From NCBI RefSeq assembly GCF_900168295.1, contig NZ_FVZL01000012.1, positions 38,475 to 102,474 on the forward strand: a stretch of DNA of 64,000 nt, given 5' to 3'. Positions 9,000 to 18,053 of this stretch are shown in pieces. Both the position numbers and the translations under genes were made by a program. How positions within the stretch are numbered: position 1 is the first letter of the stretch; each line of letters starts with the position of its first letter. The notes beneath the pieces were generated by a model. It was not told the origin of the DNA. It saw only the letters and a list, made by a program, of their open reading frames with translations, and searched no databases. This DNA comes from Arthrobacter sp. P2b. GTDB lineage: Bacteria > Actinomycetota > Actinomycetes > Actinomycetales > Micrococcaceae.

Positions 9000-9996
9000 A
9001 GGGCTTGCGGGTCCGCTTTCGAGGCGGACACTGCTGAAAGCCGGTTTTTCCGCGGCCCTGGCCGCGTTCCTGCCGTTCGCCCTGTCCGGTTGCACCAGCA
9101 AGCGGCCGGACCTGCTGACGGTGGCGGGCGGCGAACCTGGCGGTTTTTACCTGGAGTTCTCCACGCTGCTGGCCGCGGCCCTGGAGCGGCACGGGGTGGC
9201 AGGCCGGGCCACGGCGGTGTCCACGGGCGGAAGCCTGGACAACCTGGCGGAACTTCGCGCGGGGAGGGCAACCTTCGCCGTCGCGCTGGCCGATGCGGCG
9301 GGCGAACAGTCGCCGGAGCCTGGCTCTGCACCGGTGCAGGTGGCGGCGCTCGGGAAGGTTTATGAAAACTATGTTCACTGCGTGGTGCGCAGGGACAGCG
9401 GAATCACCGGGCTCGGCCAGCTGGCCGGCCGCAGGGTGGCCATCGGCCAGCCTGGATCCGGCACGTCCCTCACCACACCGCGGATCCTTGCGGCAGCAGG
9501 CCTGGATACCCGGACGGTCGGTGGCACCGATGCGGACGGGACGGTCGCCGTCGTAAGCCTTGGACTGAACGACGGCCTGGCCGCCCTGAAGGCGGGCACG
9601 GTGGATGCCCTGTTCTGGTCCGGCGGCGTGCCCACGGCCGCGGTTGCCGCCGCGCAGCAGGAGGTTCCGCTGGCACTGCTGGACCTTTCGGCGCTGCTGC
9701 CTGAGCTGCGCAAGCGGCATGGGGCGCAATACGACCGCGTGCTCATTCCAGAGGGCAGTTATCCCGGTGTGCCGGCGGTCTGGACGGTGGGCGCCGCGAA
9801 CCTGCTGCTGTGCCGGACGGACCTGGATGCCGCCACCGTGGAGCGGACCGTCCAACTGCTGGTGCATCACGCCGGCGAGCTGATCCCGCAATCGAGCCTT
9901 GGCGTGCAGTTCCTCAGCCCGGAAACCCTGATCAACACTGCCGGTGTCCCGCTGCATCCGGCGGCCGCGAACGCATACCGGGCACTGCACGGCTGA
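8992..9996 (+). CDS. TAXI-family TRAP solute-binding protein (Tat lipoprotein)
   Basis: A 334-aa periplasmic-type binding protein of the TAXI family (VAGGEPGGFYLEFSTLLAAAL, then AVSTGGSLDNLAELRAGRATFAVALADAA). The N-terminus carries the twin-arginine motif SRRTLLK (residues 10-16) followed by a hydrophobic stretch and a lipobox ending LSGC with Cys34. It is therefore likely exported folded and lipidated. The GTG at 8992 is preceded by GGAGGAGG at good spacing. No TRAP membrane subunits (dctQ/dctM) lie in the window. Its overlap with the kinase suggests a role as ligand receptor for signalling rather than uptake (inference). Confidence 0.9.
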   Translation: MVEGLAGPLSRRTLLKAGFSAALAAFLPFALSGCTSKRPDLLTVAGGEPGGFYLEFSTLLAAALERHGVAGRATAVSTGGSLDNLAELRAGRATFAVALADAAGEQSPEPGSAPVQVAALGKVYENYVHCVVRRDSGITGLGQLAGRRVAIGQPGSGTSLTTPRILAAAGLDTRTVGGTDADGTVAVVSLGLNDGLAALKAGTVDALFWSGGVPTAAVAAAQQEVPLALLDLSALLPELRKRHGAQYDRVLIPEGSYPGVPAVWTVGAANLLLCRTDLDAATVERTVQLLVHHAGELIPQSSLGVQFLSPETLINTAGVPLHPAAANAYRALHG

Positions 9997-10003
9997 CCCG
10001 GCA

Positions 10004-10124
10004 CGCTCTCTCACATCCTGCAGCGATATCGGGAACCCTCTCTCACCTGTCGCGGTATGAACCGAAACCCTCCTTCACATACTGAGAGAGCGTTGCGGGA
10101 AAAGCCGCAAAACGTGAGAGAGCG
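10004..10124. repeat. 121-bp intergenic element with 11-bp terminal inverted repeats
   Basis: CGCTCTCTCAC (10004-10014) and GTGAGAGAGCG (10114-10124) are a perfect inverted repeat. Inside are a second CTCTCTCAC (10038-10046), a variant CTCCTTCAC (10070-10078) and a GAGAGAGCG at 10084-10092. A small hairpin (TGCGG...CCGCA, 10094-10109) follows. It fills the gap between the convergent TAXI and ramB genes. It looks like a REP/MITE-type repeat that may also stop transcription. Confidence 0.6.
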
Positions 10125-10128
10125 TCCC

Positions 10129-11643
10129 TCAGTTTCCGGAGTGGGCCTGCAGGAAGCTGTACACCTCTGTCTCGTCCACACCCGGAAAGGCGCCCGGCGG
10201 CATGGCGGCCAGGAGGTGCGAGTGCGCACGCGCCGAGGGCCAGGCGTTCCCGGCCCATTCGGAGGTGAGCGCTTCCGGCGGACGCTTGCAGCAGGTGGGA
10301 TCCGGGCAGTTGGAGGTGGCACGGGCTGTCGTCTCCCGCCCGCGGAACCACTTCACGTGCTGGTACGGCACGCCGATGCTCAGCGAAAACTCCCCGGTGG
10401 CGGAGCGTTCCGTGCGGGCGGTGCACCAGTAGGTGCCGGACGGCGTATCGGTGTACTGGCTGTATGCGCTGAACTTGTCCGGCACGTCGAACACGGCTCG
10501 GGATGTCCAGGCCTTGCACGACGGCTGGCCCTCGATGGCTCCGGTGTGGTCCTGCGGAAAGTTCACGCCGTCGTTCTCGTAGGCCTTGTAGATGATGCCG
10601 CTCTGGTGCGTCTTCTGGAAATGCGTCGTGATACCCAGGTGCTTGGTGGCCAGGTTCGTGAAGCGGTGGGCGGCTGTCTCGTAGGAGACGGCGAACGCGT
10701 CGCGGATGTCCTCCACGGCGATTTCCTTCGCTGCCTTGGCTTTTTGCAGAAATTCCACGGTGGCCTGCTCCGGCAGGAGAAGTGCTGCGGCGAAATAGTT
10801 CGTGGCAACTCGTTGGGCCAGGAAATCGCCGTAGTTGCGGGGTGTTTCATGGCCCAGCACGTAGTGGCCCAGGGCCTGCAGGAGCACAGACCGGGGGTCG
10901 TGGTCCTGCCGCTGGCTCTGCGTCAGGTAAATTCTGCGGTTCTTCAAATCCGTCACGGAACGGGTGGAATGCGGCAGGTCGCCCACATGGTGCAGGGTGA
11001 AGCCGAGGTGCGCGGCGATGTCAGCGATGACGTGCTGGCTCAGCGGCCCGGTGGTGTACCCCACCTCCTTGAGGACCTTCTGCGCCTCGGATTCGTACTC
11101 CGGAAAATAGTTCCCCCGCTCCCGCATCATGGCGCGCAGTTCGCCGTTCGCGCGGCGGGCTTCCTCCGGCGTTGCCACCTGCTCGTTCATCTTGCGTTCG
11201 AGCTCGTGGAGGAGCCCCACCTGGGCCTCCAGGACATCCAGCGGAAGTCGCGAACTGATGCGGATTTTGGGCAGGTCCAAGGACTCGTACAGCGGTCCGC
11301 GCTGGTAGCGCTCCAGCTCGATTTCCAGGGCGGCCCGGCGGCTGGGAGGCTCTGCTCCGAGCAGCTGGTCGATGCTGACATTGAGTGCCCCGGCCAGGTG
11401 CTGGAGGAGGGTGAGTTTGGGTTCCCGCTTCCCGTTTTCGATCAGGCTCAGCTGGCTGGGCGCAGTCCCGACGGCGGCGCTCAGGTCATCGAGGGTAAGT
11501 CCGGCCTGCTTGCGGAGATGGCGCACGCGGCGGCCCAGCGAAATGACGTCCAGTTCCGCGGCGGAGCCGGACGACGGCGGCGGGGAAACTTCCCTGTTCC
11601 AGCTTGAAGGCGACATTTCTGAAGAATACGCGAAAAACTGCAT
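10129..11643 (-). CDS. ramB: RamB-type regulator of acetate/glyoxylate metabolism
   Basis: A 504-aa regulator. Residues 35-90 form an XRE helix-turn-helix ([37 protein letters not shown]). The middle is an ImmA/IrrE-like domain whose metalloprotease motif is degenerate (LGHYVLGHE). The C-terminal cysteine-containing domain ([21 protein letters not shown]) is typical of the short-chain fatty acyl regulator family, of which corynebacterial RamB is the studied member controlling aceA, aceB and acetate genes. It is divergent from aceA. The ATG at 11643 follows GGAAAG; the ATG at 11616 is an alternative. Direct repeats at 11671-11700 may be its operator. Confidence 0.9.
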   Translation of the reverse strand: MQFFAYSSEMSPSSWNREVSPPPSSGSAAELDVISLGRRVRHLRKQAGLTLDDLSAAVGTAPSQLSLIENGKREPKLTLLQHLAGALNVSIDQLLGAEPPSRRAALEIELERYQRGPLYESLDLPKIRISSRLPLDVLEAQVGLLHELERKMNEQVATPEEARRANGELRAMMRERGNYFPEYESEAQKVLKEVGYTTGPLSQHVIADIAAHLGFTLHHVGDLPHSTRSVTDLKNRRIYLTQSQRQDHDPRSVLLQALGHYVLGHETPRNYGDFLAQRVATNYFAAALLLPEQATVEFLQKAKAAKEIAVEDIRDAFAVSYETAAHRFTNLATKHLGITTHFQKTHQSGIIYKAYENDGVNFPQDHTGAIEGQPSCKAWTSRAVFDVPDKFSAYSQYTDTPSGTYWCTARTERSATGEFSLSIGVPYQHVKWFRGRETTARATSNCPDPTCCKRPPEALTSEWAGNAWPSARAHSHLLAAMPPGAFPGVDETEVYSFLQAHSGN

Positions 11644-11670
11644 TTCTTTCCAGCATTTTTATCTAGAAAG

Positions 11671-11700
11671 GGTGTTGAAAGTGCTGAAAAGTAGTGAACA
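11671..11700. promoter_or_regulatory. Three 10-bp direct repeats in the ramB-aceA region
   Basis: The divergent region contains GGTGTTGAAA, GTGCTGAAAA and GTAGTGAACA in immediate succession, sharing GTGNTGAA with a helical-turn period. This is a plausible regulator site for ramB autoregulation and aceA control. It does not match the corynebacterial RamB consensus as I remember it, so the assignment is inference from position and periodicity. Confidence 0.4.
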
Positions 11701-11791
11701 CGGAAAGAAACACCGCACCGGAAAGCCGGTGGGAACCTCAACGACGCGGTTCCCACCTACTCCATCCGGAGCTCAATCAAGGAGATCAACG

Positions 11792-13108
11792 ATGACTGCA
11801 GCATTTGAGCCCACCCAGCAGACGCCCGAACAGCAGGCCGCCGCCCTGGAGCTCGAGTGGGCCGCCAACCCCCGCTGGGAAGGTGTGACCCGGGACTACT
11901 CAGCCTCCGACGTCGTCCGCCTCCGCGGCCGCGTCTCCGAAGAACACACCCTGGCCCGCCGCGGTTCGGAGAAGCTGTGGAAGCAGCTCACCGAAGAGCA
12001 CAAGGAAGGCAAGTACACCAACGCCCTTGGCGCTCTGACCGGCAACCAGGCCGTGCAGCAGGTCAAGGCCGGGCTCCGCGCGATCTACCTTTCCGGCTGG
12101 CAGGTTGCCGCTGACGCGAACAACTCGGGCCACACCTACCCGGACCAGTCCCTCTACCCGGCCAACTCGGTTCCCACGGTTGTCCGCCGCATCAACAACG
12201 CACTGCTCCGGGCGGACCAGATCGAATTCTCCGAGGGTGTCCAGACCGTCGAGGACTGGCTGGTTCCGATCGTTGCTGACGCCGAGGCCGGTTTCGGCGG
12301 CCCGCTGAACGCCTACGAACTCATGAAATCCATGATCCAGGCCGGCGCCTCAGGTGTTCACTGGGAGGACCAGCTCGCTTCCGAGAAGAAGTGCGGGCAC
12401 CTCGGCGGCAAGGTCCTGATCCCCACCCAGCAGCACGTCCGCACCCTGAACGCCGCCCGGCTCGCGGCCGACGTCGCCGGCACCCCGTCGGTGGTTATCG
12501 CCCGCACGGATGCCGAGGCGGCAACCCTGATCACCTCGGACGTGGACGAACGCGACCAGGAATTCATCACCGGCGAGCGCACCGCCGAGGGCTTCTACAA
12601 GGTCCGCAACGGCATCGAACCCTGCATCGCCCGCGCCAAGGCCTACGCCCCCTACTCGGACCTGATCTGGATGGAAACCGGCACCCCGGACCTGGAACTG
12701 GCCCGCAAGTTCGCCGAAGCCGTCAAGGCCGAGTTCCCGGACCAGATGCTCTCCTACAACTGCTCGCCGTCGTTCAACTGGCGCAAGCACCTGGACGACG
12801 CCACCATCGCGAAGTTCCAGCGTGAGCTCGGTGCCATGGGCTTCACGTTCCAGTTCATCACCCTGGCCGGATTCCACGCCCTGAACTACTCGATGTTCGA
12901 TCTCGCCCACGGCTACGCCCGTGAAGGCATGAGCGCCTACGTCGAGCTCCAGGAAAAGGAATTCGCCTCCGAATCCCGCGGCTACACCGCTACCAAGCAC
13001 CAGCGCGAAGTCGGCACCGGCTACTTCGACACCATCTCCACTGCGCTCAACCCGAACGCATCCACCCTCGCACTGGTCGGATCGACCGAAGAGGGCCAGT
13101 TCCACTAA
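11792..13108 (+). CDS. aceA: Isocitrate lyase
   Basis: A 438-aa enzyme that splits isocitrate into succinate and glyoxylate, the first step of the glyoxylate shunt. The catalytic loop KKCGHLGGK is present with Cys201. [26 protein letters not shown] and [20 protein letters not shown] are canonical and in order, and the length fits bacterial AceA. The ATG at 11792 follows AAGGAG with 7-nt spacing. It is divergent from ramB and followed 231 bp later by aceB in the same direction. Carbon-source control by RamB is likely from the family. Confidence 0.98.
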   Translation: MTAAFEPTQQTPEQQAAALELEWAANPRWEGVTRDYSASDVVRLRGRVSEEHTLARRGSEKLWKQLTEEHKEGKYTNALGALTGNQAVQQVKAGLRAIYLSGWQVAADANNSGHTYPDQSLYPANSVPTVVRRINNALLRADQIEFSEGVQTVEDWLVPIVADAEAGFGGPLNAYELMKSMIQAGASGVHWEDQLASEKKCGHLGGKVLIPTQQHVRTLNAARLAADVAGTPSVVIARTDAEAATLITSDVDERDQEFITGERTAEGFYKVRNGIEPCIARAKAYAPYSDLIWMETGTPDLELARKFAEAVKAEFPDQMLSYNCSPSFNWRKHLDDATIAKFQRELGAMGFTFQFITLAGFHALNYSMFDLAHGYAREGMSAYVELQEKEFASESRGYTATKHQREVGTGYFDTISTALNPNASTLALVGSTEEGQFH

Positions 13109-13339
13109 CTTCCAACCCTCGACGGCGGACCGGTCACCCTCGCCTTCGAAGCGGCAATGCTCTGCCTGCTATCCCCATGCCCGCCCCATGACCTCGTAGA
13201 ACTCGGTCGGGGGCGGGCACAGGGCCCCTTTACGCAGGCTGCCGCATCACCGCTCCTTCGGCTTTGCGCGTTCCCGGCCTCTTTAGGTACGTCACCAGCC
13301 GCCGTCGAACTTTCCCTTTTCGTCTTTAAGGAGACTGAG

Positions 13340-14992
13340 ATGAACAGCTTCACCGATAGCTTCACGATTAATGGCATCACCTTGACCGCTCAACCCGTGT
13401 GCCGGCAGAACGAGGTTCTCACTCCGGATGCCCTGGAGTTCGTGGCGAAACTGCACCGGGCTACTGCTGAGCGGCGGCAGGAACTGCTGCAGGCCCGCCG
13501 GACCCGGCGTGCTGACATTGCCGCCGGCGCCGACCCCCGCTTCCTGCGGGAGACCGAACACATCCGCAACGACCCGTCCTGGCGGGTCGCTCCCCCGGCC
13601 CCCGGCCTCGAGGACCGCCGCGTGGAAATCACCGGCCCGGTGGACAAGAAGATGACCATCAACGCCCTGAACTCCGGCGCCAAGGTCTGGCTCGCGGACA
13701 TGGAGGACTCTTCCACCCCCACCTGGCGCAACGTGATCAAGGGCCAGCTGAACCTCACCGACGCCCTGGAACGCCGGATCGACTTCACCACCGAAGAAGG
13801 CAAGGAATACAAACTCCGGCCCGCGGGCGAACTGCCCACCATCGTGGTCCGCCCCCGCGGCTGGCACCTGCCCGAAAAGCACATGCTCATCGACGGCCAG
13901 CCCATCGCCGGCGGCATCGTGGACTTCGGCCTGTTCTTCTTCCACAACGCCCGCCGCCTGCTCGCCCAGGGCAAGGGTCCGTACTTCTACCTGCCCAAGA
14001 TCGAAAACCACCTCGAAGCCGGGCTCTGGAACGACATCTTCATCCTCGCCCAGGACCTGCTCGGCATCCCGCAGGGCACCATCCGCGCCACCGTGCTGAT
14101 CGAAACCATCACCGCAGCCTTCGAAATGGAGGAAATCCTCTACGAACTGCGCGACCACGCCGCCGGACTGAACGCCGGCCGCTGGGACTACATCTTCTCC
14201 CTCATCAAGAACTTCCGCACCCGCGGCCCCCGCTTCGTCCTCCCGGACCGCGGCCAGGTGACCATGACCCAGCCCTTCATGCGCGCCTACACCGAACAGC
14301 TCGTCCGGGCCTGCCACAAGCGCGGCGCCATGGCCATCGGCGGAATGGCGGCCGCAGTCCCCAACCGCAAGGACCCCGAAGCGAACGCCAACGCCTTCGA
14401 AAAGGTCCGCGCGGACAAGACCCGCGAAGCCAACGACGGCTTCGACGGCTCCTGGGTGGCCCACCCGGACCTGGTGCCGGTTTGCCGCGAGGTGTTTGAC
14501 AGCATCCTGGGCGGGAAGCCCAACCAGCTGGACCGCAGCCGTGAGGACGTCACCCCGGACGACCGCGCCCTGATCAACGTGGCCGCCACCACCGGAACCA
14601 TCACCGAACAGGGCATCCGGAACAACATCGAAGTGGGGATCCGCTACATCGAATCCTGGCTCCGCGGCAACGGCGCGGTCGCTATCCACAACCTCATGGA
14701 AGACGCCGCCACCGCCGAAATCTCCCGCTCCCAGCTCTGGCAGTGGATCTACGCCCGGGCCATCACGGACCACGGCGAGATCATCACTCACGAGTGGATC
14801 GAAGAACTCCTGGACCAGGAATTCGCACGGCTGGAACGGTTCGACGGCGACCGCTTCGAGGACGCCCGCGACATCTTCGAAGAAGTCACCCTGGCCCGCG
14901 ACTTCCCGTCCTTCCTCACCCTCCCCGCCTACGCCCGCTACCTGACGGAGGCCCGCGAAAAGGCAACCGTCGAGGAACTCGCCGCGGCGTAA
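13340..14992 (+). CDS. aceB: Malate synthase A
   Basis: A 550-aa enzyme that condenses glyoxylate with acetyl-CoA to malate. [63 protein letters not shown] and [13 protein letters not shown] are the malate synthase A signatures, including the active-site Arg and the metal-binding Glu/Asp. [15 protein letters not shown] and [12 protein letters not shown] follow. The ATG at 13340 follows TAAGGAG. The 231-bp gap from aceA shows no clear terminator, so co-transcription or a second promoter is possible. Confidence 0.98.
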   Translation: MNSFTDSFTINGITLTAQPVCRQNEVLTPDALEFVAKLHRATAERRQELLQARRTRRADIAAGADPRFLRETEHIRNDPSWRVAPPAPGLEDRRVEITGPVDKKMTINALNSGAKVWLADMEDSSTPTWRNVIKGQLNLTDALERRIDFTTEEGKEYKLRPAGELPTIVVRPRGWHLPEKHMLIDGQPIAGGIVDFGLFFFHNARRLLAQGKGPYFYLPKIENHLEAGLWNDIFILAQDLLGIPQGTIRATVLIETITAAFEMEEILYELRDHAAGLNAGRWDYIFSLIKNFRTRGPRFVLPDRGQVTMTQPFMRAYTEQLVRACHKRGAMAIGGMAAAVPNRKDPEANANAFEKVRADKTREANDGFDGSWVAHPDLVPVCREVFDSILGGKPNQLDRSREDVTPDDRALINVAATTGTITEQGIRNNIEVGIRYIESWLRGNGAVAIHNLMEDAATAEISRSQLWQWIYARAITDHGEIITHEWIEELLDQEFARLERFDGDRFEDARDIFEEVTLARDFPSFLTLPAYARYLTEAREKATVEELAAA

Positions 14993-15004
14993 CCAGCTTC
15001 CGTC

Positions 15005-15064
15005 CGCCGGGCCGGCACGCCCTCCGCAACAGGCACCTCCGAAATCCGGAGGGCCGGCCCGGCG
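15005..15064. terminator. Hairpin downstream of aceB
   Basis: CGCCGGGCCGGC (15005-15016) pairs perfectly with GCCGGCCCGGCG (15053-15064), with an inner CCTCCG/CGGAGG pair. It starts just after the aceB stop. There is no U run, which is common for GC-rich actinobacterial terminators. Confidence 0.65.
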
Positions 15065-15078
15065 ACGGAACCACCTCC

Positions 15079-15141
15079 CCGCGAGATGGCAGTTAACGGC
15101 AGTGTTGTGGGTAAACATCACCGTTAATTGCCATCTCGCGG
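15079..15141. repeat. 63-bp imperfect palindrome between convergent genes
   Basis: Two 21-bp arms (15079-15099 and 15121-15141) are reverse complements with one mismatch. They begin CCGCGAGATGGCAG and end GCCATCTCGCGG around a 21-nt centre. It sits between aceB and the minus-strand MFS gene. Size, arm length and position match the palindromes at 51548-51607, 52605-52664 and 63341-63404, though the sequence differs. It may act as a bidirectional terminator or be a REP-type repeat. Confidence 0.7.
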
Positions 15142-15177
15142 GTGGGGGTTAAGGGAAGTACGACGGCGGGACTTGGC

Positions 15178-16371
15178 TTAGCGGCCCTTCGGCACCCGCC
15201 GCACGGCGAGGGTGGTGCTGACGAAGAAGGTCAGCACGGACACCAGGACGAGCAGCAGCGCCGGCGTCCAGGACCCGGACGCGTCGTGCACGAAGCCCAT
15301 CAGGGGCGGTGCCACGGCGGCAAAGCAGTAGCCCAGGCCCTGCACGGTGGCAGACATCCGGCCCGCCGAGGCCTGGTCGCGGGCCAAGCGGATGATCGCG
15401 ATGAAGATGACCGTGATGCCGCCGCCCTGGGCGATGCCGCCACAGATCGACCATAGCCACCAGAGCTGCGGCGCCAGCAGCAGCCCGGCCGGCACGGCCG
15501 TCCACAACGCTCCCACGGTGACCGCCACCGCCGTCGTACTCATGAATTTGGCGGCAAAGGGCACTCCCAGGCCGCCCACGATAGCCAGGATCTGGAAGAT
15601 GGAGGAAGCGGCACCGGCCCCGGTGACGGACATGCCCAGTTCGTCGTGCAGGTAACTGGGCAGCCACGCGGTCACCCCGTAATAGGAGAAGGCCTGCCCG
15701 GCGAAGCCCGCGGTCAGGCCCGCCGTGGTCCAGCCCGTACCGCTCACCGGCGGCAGCGTCGTGTCCCCGCCGTCCTCCGCGGAAGCCAGGAATGCGCTCC
15801 GCGGACCAACGGCCAGGGTCCAGACAATGATGGCCGCAACGGCCAGGACAGCCACCGAGCCCAGCGCAAACCTCCACCCCGCCAAGTCGGCCAGCGGTGC
15901 GGTCACCACGGACGTCAGGAATGACCCGATGTTCAGCGCGGCGGTGTAGATTCCCATCGCTGTCCCCTGCCGGCGGGGGGCGAAGTCACGGCGGATGATG
16001 AGCGGCGCGGCGATATTGCCCACCGTGATGGCCAGGCCAATCAGCACCGTGCCGGCAACCACCAGGACCGGCCCGCCCGCCGAACGGACCAGCACGCCCG
16101 CCAGCACGCCGAGGATGGTCAGCGTCACCGCGAACTCGGCACCGAACTTCCGGGCCGCCAGCGAAGCCAGCGGCGCGGCCAGGGAGAAGCAGAGGACAGG
16201 GATGCTGGTCAGCAGGCCAAGCATGACCGGCGAAAAGGCCAGCTCCGCCTGCATCGGGCCAACCACTGGGGCGACCGCCACAAACGGTCCCCGCAGGTTA
16301 AGCGCGAGCAGGCCGATGCAGGCAAGCAGGATCCAGCTCTTGGGTATGCGGGCAGAAATCCGGCCGCTCAT
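15178..16371 (-). CDS. MFS transporter, CynX/NimT type
   Basis: A 397-aa, 12-helix major facilitator. LACIGLLALNLRGPFVAVAPV at the N-terminus is the hallmark of the cyanate-transporter (CynX)/2-nitroimidazole (NimT) group: helix 1 with the conserved NLR motif. FGRKxG-type loops are replaced by short basic loops. The true substrate is unknown for most members. The ATG at 16371 lacks a clear Shine-Dalgarno but overlaps the stop of a 10-codon ORF (16368-16400), so it may start by translational coupling. Divergent from the dehydrogenase gene. Confidence 0.88.
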   Translation of the reverse strand: MSGRISARIPKSWILLACIGLLALNLRGPFVAVAPVVGPMQAELAFSPVMLGLLTSIPVLCFSLAAPLASLAARKFGAEFAVTLTILGVLAGVLVRSAGGPVLVVAGTVLIGLAITVGNIAAPLIIRRDFAPRRQGTAMGIYTAALNIGSFLTSVVTAPLADLAGWRFALGSVAVLAVAAIIVWTLAVGPRSAFLASAEDGGDTTLPPVSGTGWTTAGLTAGFAGQAFSYYGVTAWLPSYLHDELGMSVTGAGAASSIFQILAIVGGLGVPFAAKFMSTTAVAVTVGALWTAVPAGLLLAPQLWWLWSICGGIAQGGGITVIFIAIIRLARDQASAGRMSATVQGLGYCFAAVAPPLMGFVHDASGSWTPALLLVLVSVLTFFVSTTLAVRRVPKGR

Positions 16372-16400
16372 GCGGCGGCGGAGGGAGTAAGCAGTTTCAT
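16368..16400 (-). CDS. Possible 10-residue leader peptide for the MFS gene
   Basis: ATG at 16400 is preceded by GGGAG and opens MKLLTPSAAA, with its TGA overlapping the MFS start (ATGA). The MFS start itself has no Shine-Dalgarno. This suggests a short upstream ORF that delivers ribosomes to the transporter start. Nothing in the peptide points to a specific attenuation signal. Confidence 0.35.
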   Translation of the reverse strand: MKLLTPSAAA

Positions 16401-16509
16401 CACTCCCATTGCTATCACGGGCCGGGACGGACGGTTGTTGGGGCGCCCGGATGGCACCCTGGCTTACGATGAACTTCACGCCAGGAACTCCGGGACGAAG
16501 GACACCGCC

Positions 16510-17469
16510 ATGCAGCACCGCCTTGCCATCCTCGACGATTACCAGGACGTAGCCCACGGCTTTGCGGACTGGGCGGCGCTGGAAGCGGAGGGCGTCACCG
16601 TCACCACGTTCCGGGAGCCCTTCGCGTCCCAGGACGCCTTGGTCTCGGCGCTTGCCGGCGTCGGTATTGTCATTGCCATGCGGGAGCGCACCGCGTTTCC
16701 CCGGGAAGTATTTGAAAAACTTCCCGGCCTCCAGCTGCTGGTGACCACGGGGATGGCCAACGCCTCCATTGACGTGGCCGCTGCGGCGGAGCACGGCGTG
16801 ACGGTGTGCGGAACTCCCGGTTCCCCTGCCGCCGCCCCGGAGCTGACGTGGGCCCTGCTGCTGGCAGCCGCCCGGCACCTGCCGGCCGAGGAGAACTCCC
16901 TGCGGGCCGGAACCTGGCAGTCCACCGTGGGATTCGAGCTGGCAGGCAAGACGCTGGGCATCGTGGGACTGGGCAAAATTGGCCGCCGGATCGCCGGCTA
17001 CGGGCAGGCGTTCGGCATGGACGTGGTGGCCTGGAGCCAGAACCTGACGGCCGAAGCCGCCGCTGACGCCGGGGCGCGGCTGGTGTCGAAGAAGGAGCTG
17101 TTCCGGGTATCGGATGTCGCCACGCTCCATCTTCGGCTTTCTGAGCGCTCCGAGAACACCGTGGGCGAGGAGGAGCTGCGGCTGCTGGGCCCCGAGGGCG
17201 TCCTGGTGAACACCGCCAGGGGTCCTTTGGTCAACCAGGACGCACTGATCCGGGCACTCACCCAGGGCTGGATCCGCGGTGCAGCCCTGGACGTCTTCGA
17301 CCAGGAGCCGCTGCCTGCCTCGCATCCCCTGTTGGCCGCCCCCAACACCGTGCTCTCACCGCACCTCGGTTACGTCACCCAGGAGAGCTACCGGCAGTTC
17401 TACGGCGGCGCATTCGAGGACGTGACGGCCTGGCTCGCCGGCTCGCCCATCCGCACCATCACCGCCTGA
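16510..17469 (+). CDS. D-2-hydroxyacid dehydrogenase family protein
   Basis: A 319-aa NAD-dependent dehydrogenase. The cofactor motif GIVGLGKIGRRIAGYGQAFGM, the Arg region LVNTARGPLVNQDALI, the Glu in LDVFDQEPLP and the catalytic His in SPHLGYVT are in the usual order. The family reduces 2-keto acids to D-2-hydroxy acids or oxidises phosphoglycerate. Being only 319 aa with no ACT domain, it is not a full-length SerA, and its substrate is unknown. The ATG at 16510 follows GAAGGA with 8-nt spacing. A GNAT gene follows 13 bp downstream, probably in the same transcript. Confidence 0.92.
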   Translation: MQHRLAILDDYQDVAHGFADWAALEAEGVTVTTFREPFASQDALVSALAGVGIVIAMRERTAFPREVFEKLPGLQLLVTTGMANASIDVAAAAEHGVTVCGTPGSPAAAPELTWALLLAAARHLPAEENSLRAGTWQSTVGFELAGKTLGIVGLGKIGRRIAGYGQAFGMDVVAWSQNLTAEAAADAGARLVSKKELFRVSDVATLHLRLSERSENTVGEEELRLLGPEGVLVNTARGPLVNQDALIRALTQGWIRGAALDVFDQEPLPASHPLLAAPNTVLSPHLGYVTQESYRQFYGGAFEDVTAWLAGSPIRTITA

Positions 17470-17482
17470 CACCGGGAAACAC

Positions 17483-18016
17483 GTGAACCACACCATCCGC
17501 ACAGCAACAGCGGACGACGCCGGGGCGCTGGCGGCGCTGGCGGCCGTCACCTTCCCGCTGGCCTGCCCGCCGTCGTCGTCACCTGAGGACATTGCCGCGC
17601 ACCTGGCCAGCACGCTCAGTGAACAACACTTCGAGCGCTACCTCGCGGACCCGGACATCACCATCCTGGTCCTCGAGTCCGGCAAACGGCTGAACGGGTA
17701 CAGCCTGCTGGTCAACCGGCCGGCTGCGGACCCTGACGTTGCGGCTGCCCTCACGATCGTTCCGTCGGTGGAACTCAGCAAATGCTACGTCCATCCGGAG
17801 CACCACGGCCTCGGCGCCGCCGCCGAGCTCATGCACGCCAGCCTGCAGGCCGCGGCGGCGGCAGGCGGGGCCGCAGCATGGTTGGGCGTCAACAGCCAGA
17901 ACGCCCGGGCCATCCGCTTCTACGAAAAGTCCGGATTCCGCAAGGTGGGCACCAAGTCCTTCACCCTGGGCAGCACCGTGGAGCACGACTTCGTCCTGGA
18001 GCGCGCCGTACCCTGA
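17483..18016 (+). CDS. GNAT family N-acetyltransferase
   Basis: A 177-aa acetyltransferase. Motif A is seen in LSKCYVHPEHHGLGAAAELMHASL (the acetyl-CoA pyrophosphate loop, H-G-L-G), followed by WLGVNSQNARAIRFYEKSGFRKVGTKSFTLG, the conserved C-terminal signature. Substrate unknown; the shape resembles protein or small-amine acetyltransferases such as spermidine-type GNATs. The GTG at 17483 lies 13 bp after the dehydrogenase stop, so co-transcription is likely. Convergent with the debranching-like gene at 18054. Confidence 0.92.
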   Translation: MNHTIRTATADDAGALAALAAVTFPLACPPSSSPEDIAAHLASTLSEQHFERYLADPDITILVLESGKRLNGYSLLVNRPAADPDVAAALTIVPSVELSKCYVHPEHHGLGAAAELMHASLQAAAAAGGAAAWLGVNSQNARAIRFYEKSGFRKVGTKSFTLGSTVEHDFVLERAVP

Positions 18017-18053
18017 CCACCTGCCTGCGCCGGCGCCTGAGCGACGCCCCGGC

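Noticed and set aside
11644..11791. Corynebacterial-type RamB box in the ramB-aceA region
   Set aside because: No match to the AAACTTTGCAAA-like motif; the direct repeats at 11671-11700 are reported instead.
13292..15121. Open frame of about 609 codons opposite malate synthase
   Set aside because: Antisense shadow of aceB; low-complexity Gly/Val/Asp translation, no ribosome site.
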